A stretch of DNA of 64,000 bases from Bacillota bacterium (GTDB lineage Bacteria > Bacillota > Clostridia > Lachnospirales > Lachnospiraceae), in the NCBI GenBank assembly GCA_023398375.1, contig JAEWSH010000051.1, positions 248,001-312,000 of the forward strand, given 5' to 3'. The number at the start of each line of letters is the position of its first letter. The stretch's first letter is position 1. Below the pieces are notes generated by a model. The model made no database searches and was not told the origin of the DNA. It worked only from the letters and a program-made list of their open reading frames with translations. This document shows, piece by piece, positions 52,167-59,981 of the stretch. A program made the translations under genes and the position numbers.

Positions 52167-53669
52167 ATGCTTATGATGACGCAAAATGCAGATAAAAAAA
52201 GAGAACAGGTGCAGTTCTTATGCATGGATGACATGGTGCCACAGGATCATCTGCTCAGGATTATCGATAAAGCTATAGACTGGAACTTCATCTATGGTTT
52301 AGTCGAAGAAAAATACTCACAGGATAATGGTCGTCCAAGTATGGATCCGGTCATGCTGATTAAGATCCCATTTATTCAGTATCTTTATGGGATTAGGAGC
52401 ATGCGCCAAACCTGCAAAGAAATTGAAGTAAACGTAGCTTACCGTTGGTTCCTTGGTTTGGACATGATGGATAAAGTGCCACATTTTTCTACATTTGGTA
52501 AGAATTATACAAGAAGGTTCAAAGATACGAATCTTTTTGAACAGATTTTTTCACACATACTTGAAGAATGTTATAAGTTCAAATTTGTAGATCCTACCGA
52601 AGTATTTGTGGATGCGACACATGTGAAAGCACGTGCAAACAATAAAAAGATGCAGAAACGAATCGCACACCAGGAAGCATTATTTTATGAAGAACTGTTG
52701 AAAAAGGAAATCAATGATGACCGTGAAATACATGGAAAGAAACCTTTGAAAGAAAAAAAGGACAAGGACGATGATGATAACAATGGTTTTTCTGGCAGTG
52801 GAGATCTAACGGAAAGTTCAAATGATATACCTGCTGATGCAAAGACCATCAAATGCAGTATCACAGATCCCGAAAGTGGCTGGTTCAGAAAAGGAGAACA
52901 CAAGAATGTTTTTGCATATGCGATAGAAACTGCATGTGATAAAAATGGTTGGATACTCAGTTATACAATAAATCCAGGAAACCTTCATGATAGTAGAACC
53001 TTTAAGGGATTATATGATAAAATCCGCAACATCGGGATAAAAACTCTTGTGGCGGATGCAGGATATAAGACTCCTGCAATTGCAAAACTTCTGATTGATG
53101 ACGGAATACAACCTCTGCTTCCCTACAAACGTCCTATGACAAAAGAAGGATTCTTTGGGAAATACGAGTACGCTTATGATGAATATTATGACTGTTATGT
53201 ATGTCCGAACAATCAGGTTCTGAAATACAGTACAACAAACCGAGAAGGGTACCGGGAGTATAAAAGCTGTGGAACTGTCTGCAGCGAATGCCCATATCTT
53301 TATAAATGTACAGAAAGCAAAGATCATGTAAAACTAGTAACCAGACATATATGGGAACCCTATATGGAAATGTGTGAGGATATCAGATACACAACAGGAA
53401 TGAAAGAGCTGTATTCATTGAGAAAAGAAACGATAGAACGTCTCTTTGGAACGGCTAAAGAGAATCATGGGTTCAGATATACCCAAATGATTGGAAAAGT
53501 CCGGATGGAAATGAAAGTCGGGCTTACGTTTGCATGTTTGAATTTAAAGAAATTGGCAAAAATGAAGCAGAAAAAAGGGCTTCTACAGACCACTTTATCC
53601 TATTTTTGTTATATTTATTTCCAACTTAATCAAAAACAAAGAAAAATGGAGTTAGGATTTGCTTCCTAA
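52167..53669 (+). CDS. IS1182-family transposase
   Basis: 500 residues, DDE type. N-terminal DUF772-like domain (HLLRIIDKAIDWNFIYGLVEEKYSQDNGRP, PVMLIKIPFIQYLYGIRSMRQTCKEI), first Asp in EVFVDATHVKARAN, an insert rich in Lys/Asp (about 175-220), second Asp in TLVADAGYKTPA, a Cys-rich segment (about 345-395: CPNNQ, CGTVCSECPYLYKC) and the catalytic Glu in RKETIERLFGTAKENHG. Complete, no frameshift. Start ATG 52167; ATGs at 52173 and 52176 are alternatives; the binding site is weak, as is common for transposases. Confidence 0.95.
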   Translation: MLMMTQNADKKREQVQFLCMDDMVPQDHLLRIIDKAIDWNFIYGLVEEKYSQDNGRPSMDPVMLIKIPFIQYLYGIRSMRQTCKEIEVNVAYRWFLGLDMMDKVPHFSTFGKNYTRRFKDTNLFEQIFSHILEECYKFKFVDPTEVFVDATHVKARANNKKMQKRIAHQEALFYEELLKKEINDDREIHGKKPLKEKKDKDDDDNNGFSGSGDLTESSNDIPADAKTIKCSITDPESGWFRKGEHKNVFAYAIETACDKNGWILSYTINPGNLHDSRTFKGLYDKIRNIGIKTLVADAGYKTPAIAKLLIDDGIQPLLPYKRPMTKEGFFGKYEYAYDEYYDCYVCPNNQVLKYSTTNREGYREYKSCGTVCSECPYLYKCTESKDHVKLVTRHIWEPYMEMCEDIRYTTGMKELYSLRKETIERLFGTAKENHGFRYTQMIGKVRMEMKVGLTFACLNLKKLAKMKQKKGLLQTTLSYFCYIYFQLNQKQRKMELGFAS

Positions 53670-53673
53670 CTCC
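53648..53673 (+). other. Hairpin at the right end of the IS
   Basis: GGAGTTAGGA pairs with TCCTAACTCC across TTTGCT. It overlaps the last codons and the stop of the transposase and has no T run; it may stop incoming transcription from the right or be part of the transposition ends. Confidence 0.7.
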
Positions 53674-53690
53674 GCTTTGTCTACAGTCTG

Positions 53691-53720
53691 AGGGCAGTAG
53701 GTAAAACTACTGCCCTTTTA
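53691..53720 (+). terminator. Right copy of the pfp terminator hairpin
   Basis: The same 26-base hairpin as at 52014-52039, here followed by TTTTA. This copy keeps the original right flank of the target, so the T tract belongs to the pre-insertion pfp terminator. Confidence 0.9.
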
Positions 53721-53727
53721 GTACCCA

Positions 53728-53756
53728 TTGAATTTTTAAAACAAGAATGTTATACT
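53728..53756 (+). promoter_or_regulatory. Promoter of the ECF S-component/coaBC genes
   Basis: TTGAAT at 53728-53733 and TATACT at 53751-53756, 17-base spacer, only 38 bases right of the IS end, so the insertion left this promoter intact. Confidence 0.78.
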
Positions 53757-53812
53757 ATCTTCGTCATGTATTGTATCCTCTTAAAGAGGAATGATAACAG
53801 GAGGTAGAAAAA

Positions 53813-54457
53813 TTGAATAGTACATCAAAAAAGACACTAGGATTAGTGCAGATCGCATTGTTTGCTGCCATTATTTTTGTATTGGCAATGGTGCCGGGAC
53901 TTGGATACATACCATTGGGTGTAATCCGTGCAACGACAATTCATATCCCGGTCATTATCGGGGCTTTAATGTTAGGTCCTAAAAAAGGAGCAGCTTTAGG
54001 AGCAGCTTTTGGTCTTACCAGTTTTATTAGCAATACGATTAATCCAACCGTAACTTCGTTTGTGTTTTCGCCGATTTTGGGAGCTCAGATGCAAGGTCTG
54101 CCCGGAGTACTTAAGAGCACGGCAATTTGCTTTGCACCACGTATTCTGATAGGCGTTGTTGCGTATTTTGTTTATCGCATTGTCCGCAAATGGATGAAAA
54201 GCAGTTCTTTTTCCATGACAGCGGCTTTAGCGTGTGCAGGTGTTGCAGGTTCTTTGACCAACACTTTATTGGTAATGAATTTGATTTACCTGTTTTTTGG
54301 GGAGGCATATGCTGCGGCAAAGAATATCTCTTATCAGACACTGTATGGAGTAATTATAACGATTATCGCAACTAACGGGGTTCTGGAAGCAGTTGTGGCG
54401 GGGATTCTGGTAACGGCCATTGGAAAAGTGTTTTTCAAGTCTAAAATTATGAAATAG
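53813..54457 (+). CDS. ECF transporter S component, probably for pantothenate
   Basis: 214 residues, five to six helices. The N-terminal start KKTLGLVQIALFAAIIFVLAMVPGLGYIP and the Gly-rich TIHIPVIIGALMLGPKKGAALGAAFGLTSF are typical ECF substrate-binding proteins of the PanT/BioY-like size. TTG start at 53813, placed by the AGGAGGT nine bases before it. It is followed by coaBC, which uses the pantothenate product, so pantothenate is the likely substrate (context). The shared ECF T and A subunits are not in the window. Confidence 0.88.
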   Translation: MNSTSKKTLGLVQIALFAAIIFVLAMVPGLGYIPLGVIRATTIHIPVIIGALMLGPKKGAALGAAFGLTSFISNTINPTVTSFVFSPILGAQMQGLPGVLKSTAICFAPRILIGVVAYFVYRIVRKWMKSSSFSMTAALACAGVAGSLTNTLLVMNLIYLFFGEAYAAAKNISYQTLYGVIITIIATNGVLEAVVAGILVTAIGKVFFKSKIMK

Positions 54458-54463
54458 GTGATT

Positions 54464-54511
54464 GCTGCTTTATATAAGTGAAGAAATTCAATTATGTAAG
54501 GCAGCTTTTTA
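54464..54511 (+). terminator. Terminator or attenuator between the S component and coaBC
   Basis: GCTGCTTTATATAA pairs (two G-U) with TTATGTAAGGCAGC, followed by five T residues. coaBC may therefore have its own weak promoter or depend on read-through. Confidence 0.78.
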
Positions 54512-54553
54512 ATACATGATAGTATTTGATAAAAATAAGGAGTGAGAGATTTT

Positions 54554-55741
54554 ATGTTAAAAGGGAAAAATATCATACTTGCAGTAACGGGAAGTATTGC
54601 AGCCTATAAGATAGCGAACCTTGCAAGTATGCTGATGAAACAACAATGCAAGGTAACGGTGATGATGACAGAAAATGCAACAAATTTTATTCATCCAATT
54701 ACTTTTGAGACTTTGACCGGTAATAAATGTCTGATTGATACGTTTGATCGAAATTTTCAGTATTCCGTAGAACATGTTTCATTAGCCAAAGAGACTGATA
54801 TGGTTCTGGTTGCACCAGCTTCTGCAAATGTTATTGCAAAGATGGCACATGGGATTGCAGATGATATGTTGACGACAACGATTCTTGCATGTGAATGCAA
54901 AAAGCTGATTGCACCGACAATGAATACCCATATGTATCACAATCCGATTGTGCAGGATAATATTGAGATATTAAAAAAATATGGGATGGAAGTTATACTA
55001 CCTGATACTGGATACCTTGCGTGTGGAGATATTGGAGAAGGCAAGATGCCGTCTGAAGAAATACTATTTTCTTACATTATGCGAAGTATTGCTTTTGAAA
55101 AGGACTTAATAGGCAAAAAAGTGATGGTAACAGCTGGCCCGACCAGAGAGGCAATTGATCCGGTTCGTTTTATTAGTAATCATTCAAGCGGTAAAATGGG
55201 GTATGAAATCGCAAAAGCATGTATGCTGCGGGGCGCCATGGTTACTCTTATAACAGGACCTACACGTATTCCGGTCCCTGATTTTATAAATATTGTTCCG
55301 GTGGTATCGGCACAGGATATGTTTGATGCGGTAAAGAAAAACTATGAAGAACAGGATATTATAATAAAAGCGGCAGCCGTTGCAGATTATCGGCCGGTTT
55401 GTGTATCAGAGGAAAAAATGAAAAAAACAGGAGAAAACATGGAGATTTGCTTGGAAAAGACGAGAGATATCCTGCAATTTCTTGGTGAGCACAGAAAGGG
55501 GAAACAGATTCTTTGCGGATTTTCGATGGAAACAGAAAATATGTTGGAAAATTCCAGACAAAAGCTTTCAAAAAAAAGAGTAGATATGATTGTTGCGAAT
55601 AATCTCAAGCAGGCGGGTGCCGGATTTGAAACTGATACGAATGTAGTCACACTCATCACGAAGGATAAAGAGATTTCACTTCCGTTAATGAGCAAAGAAG
55701 GTGTTGCACATGCTATCATTGACGAGATTCTAAAATTATGA
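54554..55741 (+). CDS. coaBC: Bifunctional phosphopantothenoylcysteine decarboxylase/phosphopantothenate-cysteine ligase
   Basis: Two consecutive steps of coenzyme A synthesis. N-terminal flavoprotein decarboxylase (about 1-185): GSIAAYKIANLASMLMKQ, the catalytic His in SVEHVSLAKETD, PASANVIAKMAHGIADDML, the PTMNTHMYHNP motif and Cys in LACGDIGEGKMP. C-terminal ligase (about 187-395): VTAGPTREAIDPVRFISNHSSGKMG. The start is ATG 54554, about 12 bases behind AAGGAG; a GTG at 54542 abuts that site and is rejected. Only 18 bases before the LacI gene. Confidence 0.96.
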   Translation: MLKGKNIILAVTGSIAAYKIANLASMLMKQQCKVTVMMTENATNFIHPITFETLTGNKCLIDTFDRNFQYSVEHVSLAKETDMVLVAPASANVIAKMAHGIADDMLTTTILACECKKLIAPTMNTHMYHNPIVQDNIEILKKYGMEVILPDTGYLACGDIGEGKMPSEEILFSYIMRSIAFEKDLIGKKVMVTAGPTREAIDPVRFISNHSSGKMGYEIAKACMLRGAMVTLITGPTRIPVPDFINIVPVVSAQDMFDAVKKNYEEQDIIIKAAAVADYRPVCVSEEKMKKTGENMEICLEKTRDILQFLGEHRKGKQILCGFSMETENMLENSRQKLSKKRVDMIVANNLKQAGAGFETDTNVVTLITKDKEISLPLMSKEGVAHAIIDEILKL

Positions 55742-55759
55742 TTCCGAAGGCGGTAAGAG

Positions 55760-56749
55760 ATGGTATCTATAAGAGATGTAGCAAAGCAAGCGGGGGTAGC
55801 AATATCAACGGTATCAAAAGTGCTGAACAATTATCCCAATGTGAGCGAAGAGACAAGAAAAAAAGTAAATAAAGCAATTGATGAATTGGATTTTGTTCCA
55901 AATACAATAGCGGCAGCATTGTCTTCTAAAAAGTCAGGAAGAATTGCATTGCTGATTAATCTGCATGCACAGACCCAGGCCATTGATGAGATAGGAATGC
56001 AATATATGGCAGGGGCTATTCACCAGGCACAGGAATTTAATCTGGATATGGTGACGGTTTTCTTTACGATGATACAAGAAATGTCCATGGAAGAGCTTAC
56101 CAGGTATTTTTTGTCTCAGAATATTGCAGGAGTTATCATATGCGGTTTATCAAAAGATGATGCAGTGCTGCAGGCATTGATACGAGCTGAAAAATTTAAG
56201 ATTGTAGTGATTGATGCACCGATTGTGAATGCGGCGACTTCTTCTGTATGGATTCACCATAAGAGGGCACAATATGACATTGCCAAGAAGACAATTCTCC
56301 AGAATAACGCCAGTCGGGTTCTGTATATTGCGGGAAAGACAAATGGATATGTTACAGATGAGCGTTTAAAAGGCATGGAACAATTGGTAATGGATATGGA
56401 TCTGACGATGCTGGTGCGTTTTGGAAATTTTAGTGAGCTGGAAGCAAGAAAATTAACATTTCAATATGCGCAGCATAAGGATATAGTAGTATGTGCATCT
56501 GATTTGATGGCAATCGGAGCAATGAAAGCATTGACAGAGATGGATATATTCCGTCCGGTGTGCGGATTTGATGGAATTACATTGATGGGATATGTAGGCA
56601 AGCAAATGAATACTGTAAAACAGAACTTTTTTAGGATTTCGGGAGAAGCGGTGAAGGAATTGCACAGCTTGATGGAAGGCAGTACAGGAAGGAACATCGT
56701 GCTGGATTATGAGATGGTTCGTATGCAATATCTGGATATTATATGCTAG
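55760..56749 (+). CDS. LacI-family transcriptional regulator (probable glycogen phosphorylase repressor)
   Basis: 329 residues: N-terminal helix-turn-helix MVSIRDVAKQAGVAISTVSKVLNNYPNVSEETRKKV, hinge FVPNTIAAALSSKKSG, and a sugar-binding-like effector domain with IAGVIICGLSKDD, RVLYIAGKTNGYVTDERLKGM, and VCGFDGITLMGYV. It sits just before glgP, whose promoter carries a perfect LacI-type palindrome, so glgP (and glycogen use) is the likely target. Follows coaBC by 18 bases; no separate promoter is obvious. Confidence 0.93.
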   Translation: MVSIRDVAKQAGVAISTVSKVLNNYPNVSEETRKKVNKAIDELDFVPNTIAAALSSKKSGRIALLINLHAQTQAIDEIGMQYMAGAIHQAQEFNLDMVTVFFTMIQEMSMEELTRYFLSQNIAGVIICGLSKDDAVLQALIRAEKFKIVVIDAPIVNAATSSVWIHHKRAQYDIAKKTILQNNASRVLYIAGKTNGYVTDERLKGMEQLVMDMDLTMLVRFGNFSELEARKLTFQYAQHKDIVVCASDLMAIGAMKALTEMDIFRPVCGFDGITLMGYVGKQMNTVKQNFFRISGEAVKELHSLMEGSTGRNIVLDYEMVRMQYLDIIC

Positions 56750-56787
56750 CTAAAAAAATTTAAAATTATGGTAAATTAAAAATACTC

Positions 56788-56816
56788 TTGCGGAAAACGT
56801 TTTCCTGTGATATGGT
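56788..56816 (+). promoter_or_regulatory. glgP promoter with perfect operator palindrome in the spacer
   Basis: TTGCGG (56788-56793) and TATGGT (56811-56816), 17-base spacer. The spacer and the end of the -35 box contain GGAAAACGTTTTCC (56792-56805), a perfect 14-base palindrome with the central CG of LacI/CcpA-type operators. A repressor bound here would exclude polymerase directly. CcpA binding is an alternative. Confidence 0.82.
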
Positions 56817-56893
56817 ATGAGGCAGAAGAAAGATACAGTATTAAAGACAGGTATCTGTTTGTATTTGCAGGCAGCAAAAGGAGGAATTTAGTT

Positions 56894-59209
56894 ATGACGT
56901 TACAATTAAAGATGCAACGGGAGGTCATGTTAATGAATTTAGAAAAACAGCTGGGAGAAATCATACAAAAAATGTACAATAAATCAATTACAGATTGCAG
57001 TGATAAGGAGTTATATTACAGCATTCTGCAATTGGCAAAGGGACTTGTGGATATTACTACACCGATCTCAGGAGATAAGAAAATTTATTATATTTCAGCA
57101 GAGTTCTTAATCGGCAAATTATTAACCAATAATTTGATCAATTTAGGCGTATATGACAAGTTGGATGATATTTTAAGGGCCAACGGAAAATCATTAAGTG
57201 CGGTTGAAGAAATCGAACCGGAACCTTCGCTTGGTAATGGAGGCCTTGGAAGACTTGCAGCATGCTTCCTGGATTCGATTGCAACGTTAGGCCTTCCGGG
57301 AGAAGGAATCGGTCTTAATTATCATTTTGGATTATTCAGACAGGAATTCAGAGACAGACTTCAAAAAGCGGAGAAAAATGACTGGATTGAAAAACAATCT
57401 TGGCTGAATAAGACCGATGTTTCATTTCAGGTGAGCTTTGGAGACAAAAAAGTAACCTCAAGATTATATGATATTGATGTTGTTGGTTACGACAATGGTA
57501 TGAATAAGCTAAGATTATTTGATATTGAAACAGTTGACGAAAGTATTGTAAAAGAGGGTATTGATTTTGATAAGGAGGATATTGAGAAAAATCTTACACT
57601 ATTCTTATATCCGGATGATTCTGATGAAGCAGGACAATTACTTCGCATTTATCAACAGTACTTTATGGTAAGTAATGCAGCGCAATTAATTCTAAAAGAA
57701 ATGAAAGAAAAACAATACGACCTTCGGAAAATGTATGATCATGCAGTAATTCAGATCAACGATACCCATCCGACTATGGTAATTCCGGAGCTAATCAGAA
57801 TCCTAATGGAAGAAAAAGCATTTACTATGGATGAAGCAATCGAAGTAGTAAGCAAGACTTGCGCATATACCAATCATACCATACTGGCTGAAGCGCTGGA
57901 GAAATGGCCTCTTGAATACTTAATGAAAGTGGTACCGCAGTTAGTTCCGATTATCAAAGAGTTAGACAAGAGAGCAGCTGCAAAATATAAAGATCCTAGA
58001 GTTCAGATCATCGATGAGAAAAAACGCGTGCACATGGCACATATCGATATTCATTATGGTTTTAGTGTAAACGGTGTAGCTGCTATTCATACTGAGATTT
58101 TAAAAGAAACAGAACTTGAGCATTTTTATAAAATTTATCCTGAAAAGTTCAATAACAAAACAAACGGTATCACATTCAGAAGATGGTTATTATCCTGCAA
58201 TAGGGAACTAGCAGCTTTCCTTACGGAAACAATAGGGGAAGGCTACAAAAAAGATGCCATGCGTCTTGAAAAGTTGTTGGAATATAAAGAGGATCAGGAA
58301 GTATTGAACAAACTTGCTAAGATTAAACATACAAAGAAAATGCAATTAACTGAGTTTATGAAAGAGACACAGGGGATCATATTGAACCCGGATTCAATTT
58401 TTGACATCCAGATCAAAAGATTGCATGAGTACAAACGTCAGCAAATGAATGCATTATACATTATTCATAAATATCTTGAAGTTAAAAAGGGGAATAGACC
58501 TACCACCCCGCTCACATTTATCTTTGGTGCAAAAGCAGCACCAGCGTACGTGATTGCTCAGGATATTATTCACTTATTGTTGGTATTACAGGAAATCATA
58601 AATAATGATACTGATGTGAGCCCATACATGAAAGTACTTATGGTAGAAAACTATAATGTAAGCAAAGCAGAAAAATTAATCCCTGCATGCGATATTTCAG
58701 AACAGATTTCCTTAGCTTCTAAAGAGGCATCCGGTACCGGTAATATGAAATTTATGCTGAATGGCGCGGTAACACTTGGTACTTCTGATGGGGCAAATGT
58801 TGAAATCGATGAACTGGTCGGCAGTGATAATATTTATATTTTTGGAGAAAAGAGTGAACAGATCATAGCACATTATGAGAAAGCAGATTATGTATCTCAA
58901 AAATTCTATGAAAAGTCACCTGTTATTAAAGAAGCGGTAGATTTTATCGTGGGTAAAGAAGTAATGAAAGCAGGACACAAAGAAAATTTAACAAGACTCT
59001 ATAAGGAATTGCTAAATAAGGACTGGTTTATGACATTGCTTGATCTTGAAGATTATATCACTGTAAAAGACAGAATGTTCAAAGATTATGAGAATCAGGA
59101 AAAATGGAAAAGAATGATGTTGGTAAATATTGCAAAAGCAGGTTTCTTTTCATCAGACAGAACCATTGCTGAGTATAACAGAGATATCTGGAAATTGAAT
59201 GTAAAATAA
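56894..59209 (+). CDS. glgP: Glycogen phosphorylase
   Basis: Releases glucose-1-phosphate from storage alpha-glucan; PLP enzyme. 771 residues from the chosen ATG 56894, which follows AAAAGGAGG by 9 bases; a longer frame from 56807 starts inside the promoter and is rejected. ATGs at 56924 and 56933, behind CGGGAGG, are possible alternatives. Seen: YYISAEFLIGKLL, EPEPSLGNGGLGRLAACFLDS, NDTHPTMVIPEL, KFNNKTNGITFRRWL, RLHEYKRQQMN and the PLP Lys in GTGNMKFMLNGAVTLGTSDGAN. Probably regulated by the upstream LacI protein. Confidence 0.96.
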   Translation: MTLQLKMQREVMLMNLEKQLGEIIQKMYNKSITDCSDKELYYSILQLAKGLVDITTPISGDKKIYYISAEFLIGKLLTNNLINLGVYDKLDDILRANGKSLSAVEEIEPEPSLGNGGLGRLAACFLDSIATLGLPGEGIGLNYHFGLFRQEFRDRLQKAEKNDWIEKQSWLNKTDVSFQVSFGDKKVTSRLYDIDVVGYDNGMNKLRLFDIETVDESIVKEGIDFDKEDIEKNLTLFLYPDDSDEAGQLLRIYQQYFMVSNAAQLILKEMKEKQYDLRKMYDHAVIQINDTHPTMVIPELIRILMEEKAFTMDEAIEVVSKTCAYTNHTILAEALEKWPLEYLMKVVPQLVPIIKELDKRAAAKYKDPRVQIIDEKKRVHMAHIDIHYGFSVNGVAAIHTEILKETELEHFYKIYPEKFNNKTNGITFRRWLLSCNRELAAFLTETIGEGYKKDAMRLEKLLEYKEDQEVLNKLAKIKHTKKMQLTEFMKETQGIILNPDSIFDIQIKRLHEYKRQQMNALYIIHKYLEVKKGNRPTTPLTFIFGAKAAPAYVIAQDIIHLLLVLQEIINNDTDVSPYMKVLMVENYNVSKAEKLIPACDISEQISLASKEASGTGNMKFMLNGAVTLGTSDGANVEIDELVGSDNIYIFGEKSEQIIAHYEKADYVSQKFYEKSPVIKEAVDFIVGKEVMKAGHKENLTRLYKELLNKDWFMTLLDLEDYITVKDRMFKDYENQEKWKRMMLVNIAKAGFFSSDRTIAEYNRDIWKLNVK

Positions 59210-59211
59210 AG

Positions 59212-59257
59212 TTAAAAGTAAGTCTTCCGAGTCATATCAAAGAAGACTTACTTTTAA
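59212..59257 (+). terminator. Bidirectional terminator between glgP and the convergent gene
   Basis: TTAAAAGTAAGTCTTC pairs over 16 bases with GAAGACTTACTTTTAA; A/T-rich arms give a U run on both strands. Confidence 0.93.
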
Positions 59258-59273
59258 AATAAATGGGTTTGTA

Positions 59274-59744
59274 TTATTCTGTAAGTGATTCATCATCTGT
59301 ATCAGCAGGAATCTGTGCTTTTTCCAAAGATGTGGAAATGGCATCTAACAAGACAAGAGAAGTATATTTATTATCATCAGAATATGTAATACCATCCAAA
59401 GACTGGTTCGTGCATATTTGATTTACCAAGTCCTGAAAAGATGATTCGATAAGAGGATACATGGTTGCAACTGCTTCATCCAGATTGACCAGGCGGATAG
59501 AATTGATGTTACTCTCATCAACAACAACTTCAATATCGATCGTATTGCCGCCTAGCACCAGTGAAGTTGAATAAATACCGGGAACGTAAATGCTTGATGA
59601 GGAAGTCTGTTTGACTTCTTTCTTATCATTAGGAAGAAACATAATAATGATAAGTACAATAAATAGAATACCAAGCAAGGCGAAAATACCGGTATATATT
59701 AATTCTTTTAAATGAAGTACAACAATTTTGGTTTTTGAACTCAT
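59274..59744 (-). CDS. Membrane-anchored extracellular small protein (FMN-binding-like fold possible)
   Basis: 156 residues from ATG 59744 (GGGGATATTGAC in front); a six-residue longer start at 59762 has no binding site. One membrane segment (about 18-43), a Ser/Lys linker, then about 105 extracellular residues beginning IYVPGIYSTSLVLGGNTIDIEVVVDE and containing IRLVNLDEAVATMYPLIESSFQDLVNQICTNQSLDGITYSDD. The pattern of a GxYxxxxxLGG start with a helix and a later hydrophobic helix recalls FMN-binding (DUF/RnfG-like) domains, but the flavin-attachment motif is not visible. I do not assign a function. Confidence 0.75.
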   Translation of the reverse strand: MSSKTKIVVLHLKELIYTGIFALLGILFIVLIIIMFLPNDKKEVKQTSSSSIYVPGIYSTSLVLGGNTIDIEVVVDESNINSIRLVNLDEAVATMYPLIESSFQDLVNQICTNQSLDGITYSDDNKYTSLVLLDAISTSLEKAQIPADTDDESLTE

Positions 59745-59836
59745 GTCAATATCCCCATTCATCTGGTTTTTAATATTTTATGAACAGGTGGACTAAAATA
59801 TTCCATTATTAGTTCGTGAATTAGACGAATATCGTA

Positions 59837-59866
59837 TTGACAAACGCACGGAACAACTACTATAAT
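59837..59866 (+). promoter_or_regulatory. glnA promoter
   Basis: Perfect TTGACA (59837-59842) and TATAAT (59861-59866), 18-base spacer; leads to an untranslated leader of about 110 bases. Confidence 0.88.
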
Positions 59867-59879
59867 AAAACAGGACACA

Positions 59880-59955
59880 GGCGTTCTTAGGGGATAAGAA
59901 TGCCTTCTTTGCATATAATAGTGAAATAGGGGATAAAAAGCAGGAAAGGGAGATA
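59880..59955 (+). promoter_or_regulatory. glnA leader with repeated AGGGGATAA loop motif (possible ANTAR target)
   Basis: GGCGTTCTT (59880-59888) and AAGAATGCC (59896-59904) form a stem whose loop is AGGGGAT. The ten bases TAGGGGATAA occur again at 59927-59936. ANTAR proteins are known to bind paired small hairpins with conserved A and G in the loop in leader RNAs; an ANTAR gene lies directly behind glnA. The second stem is less clear, so this is a hypothesis. Confidence 0.45.
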
Positions 59956-59981
59956 ATTTCCCGTGGAAAGGATTGTGGAAG

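Larger units (their letters stand above)
52040..53690 (+). mobile_element. Intact IS1182-like insertion sequence (1651 bp)
   Basis: Terminal inverted repeats CAGACTGTAGACAAA at 52040-52054 and its exact complement at 53676-53690 (15 of 15). One transposase gene, uninterrupted. Flanked by a 26-bp direct repeat that is the complete terminator hairpin behind pfp. Both ends carry their own hairpins inside the IS (52052-52082 and 53648-53673). Family assignment rests on the transposase sequence and size; identical ends suggest recent movement. Confidence 0.93.

Noticed and set aside
56807..56893. N-terminal extension of glycogen phosphorylase
   Set aside because: It would start inside the -10 region of the promoter; AAAAGGAGG before ATG 56894 gives a proper start.
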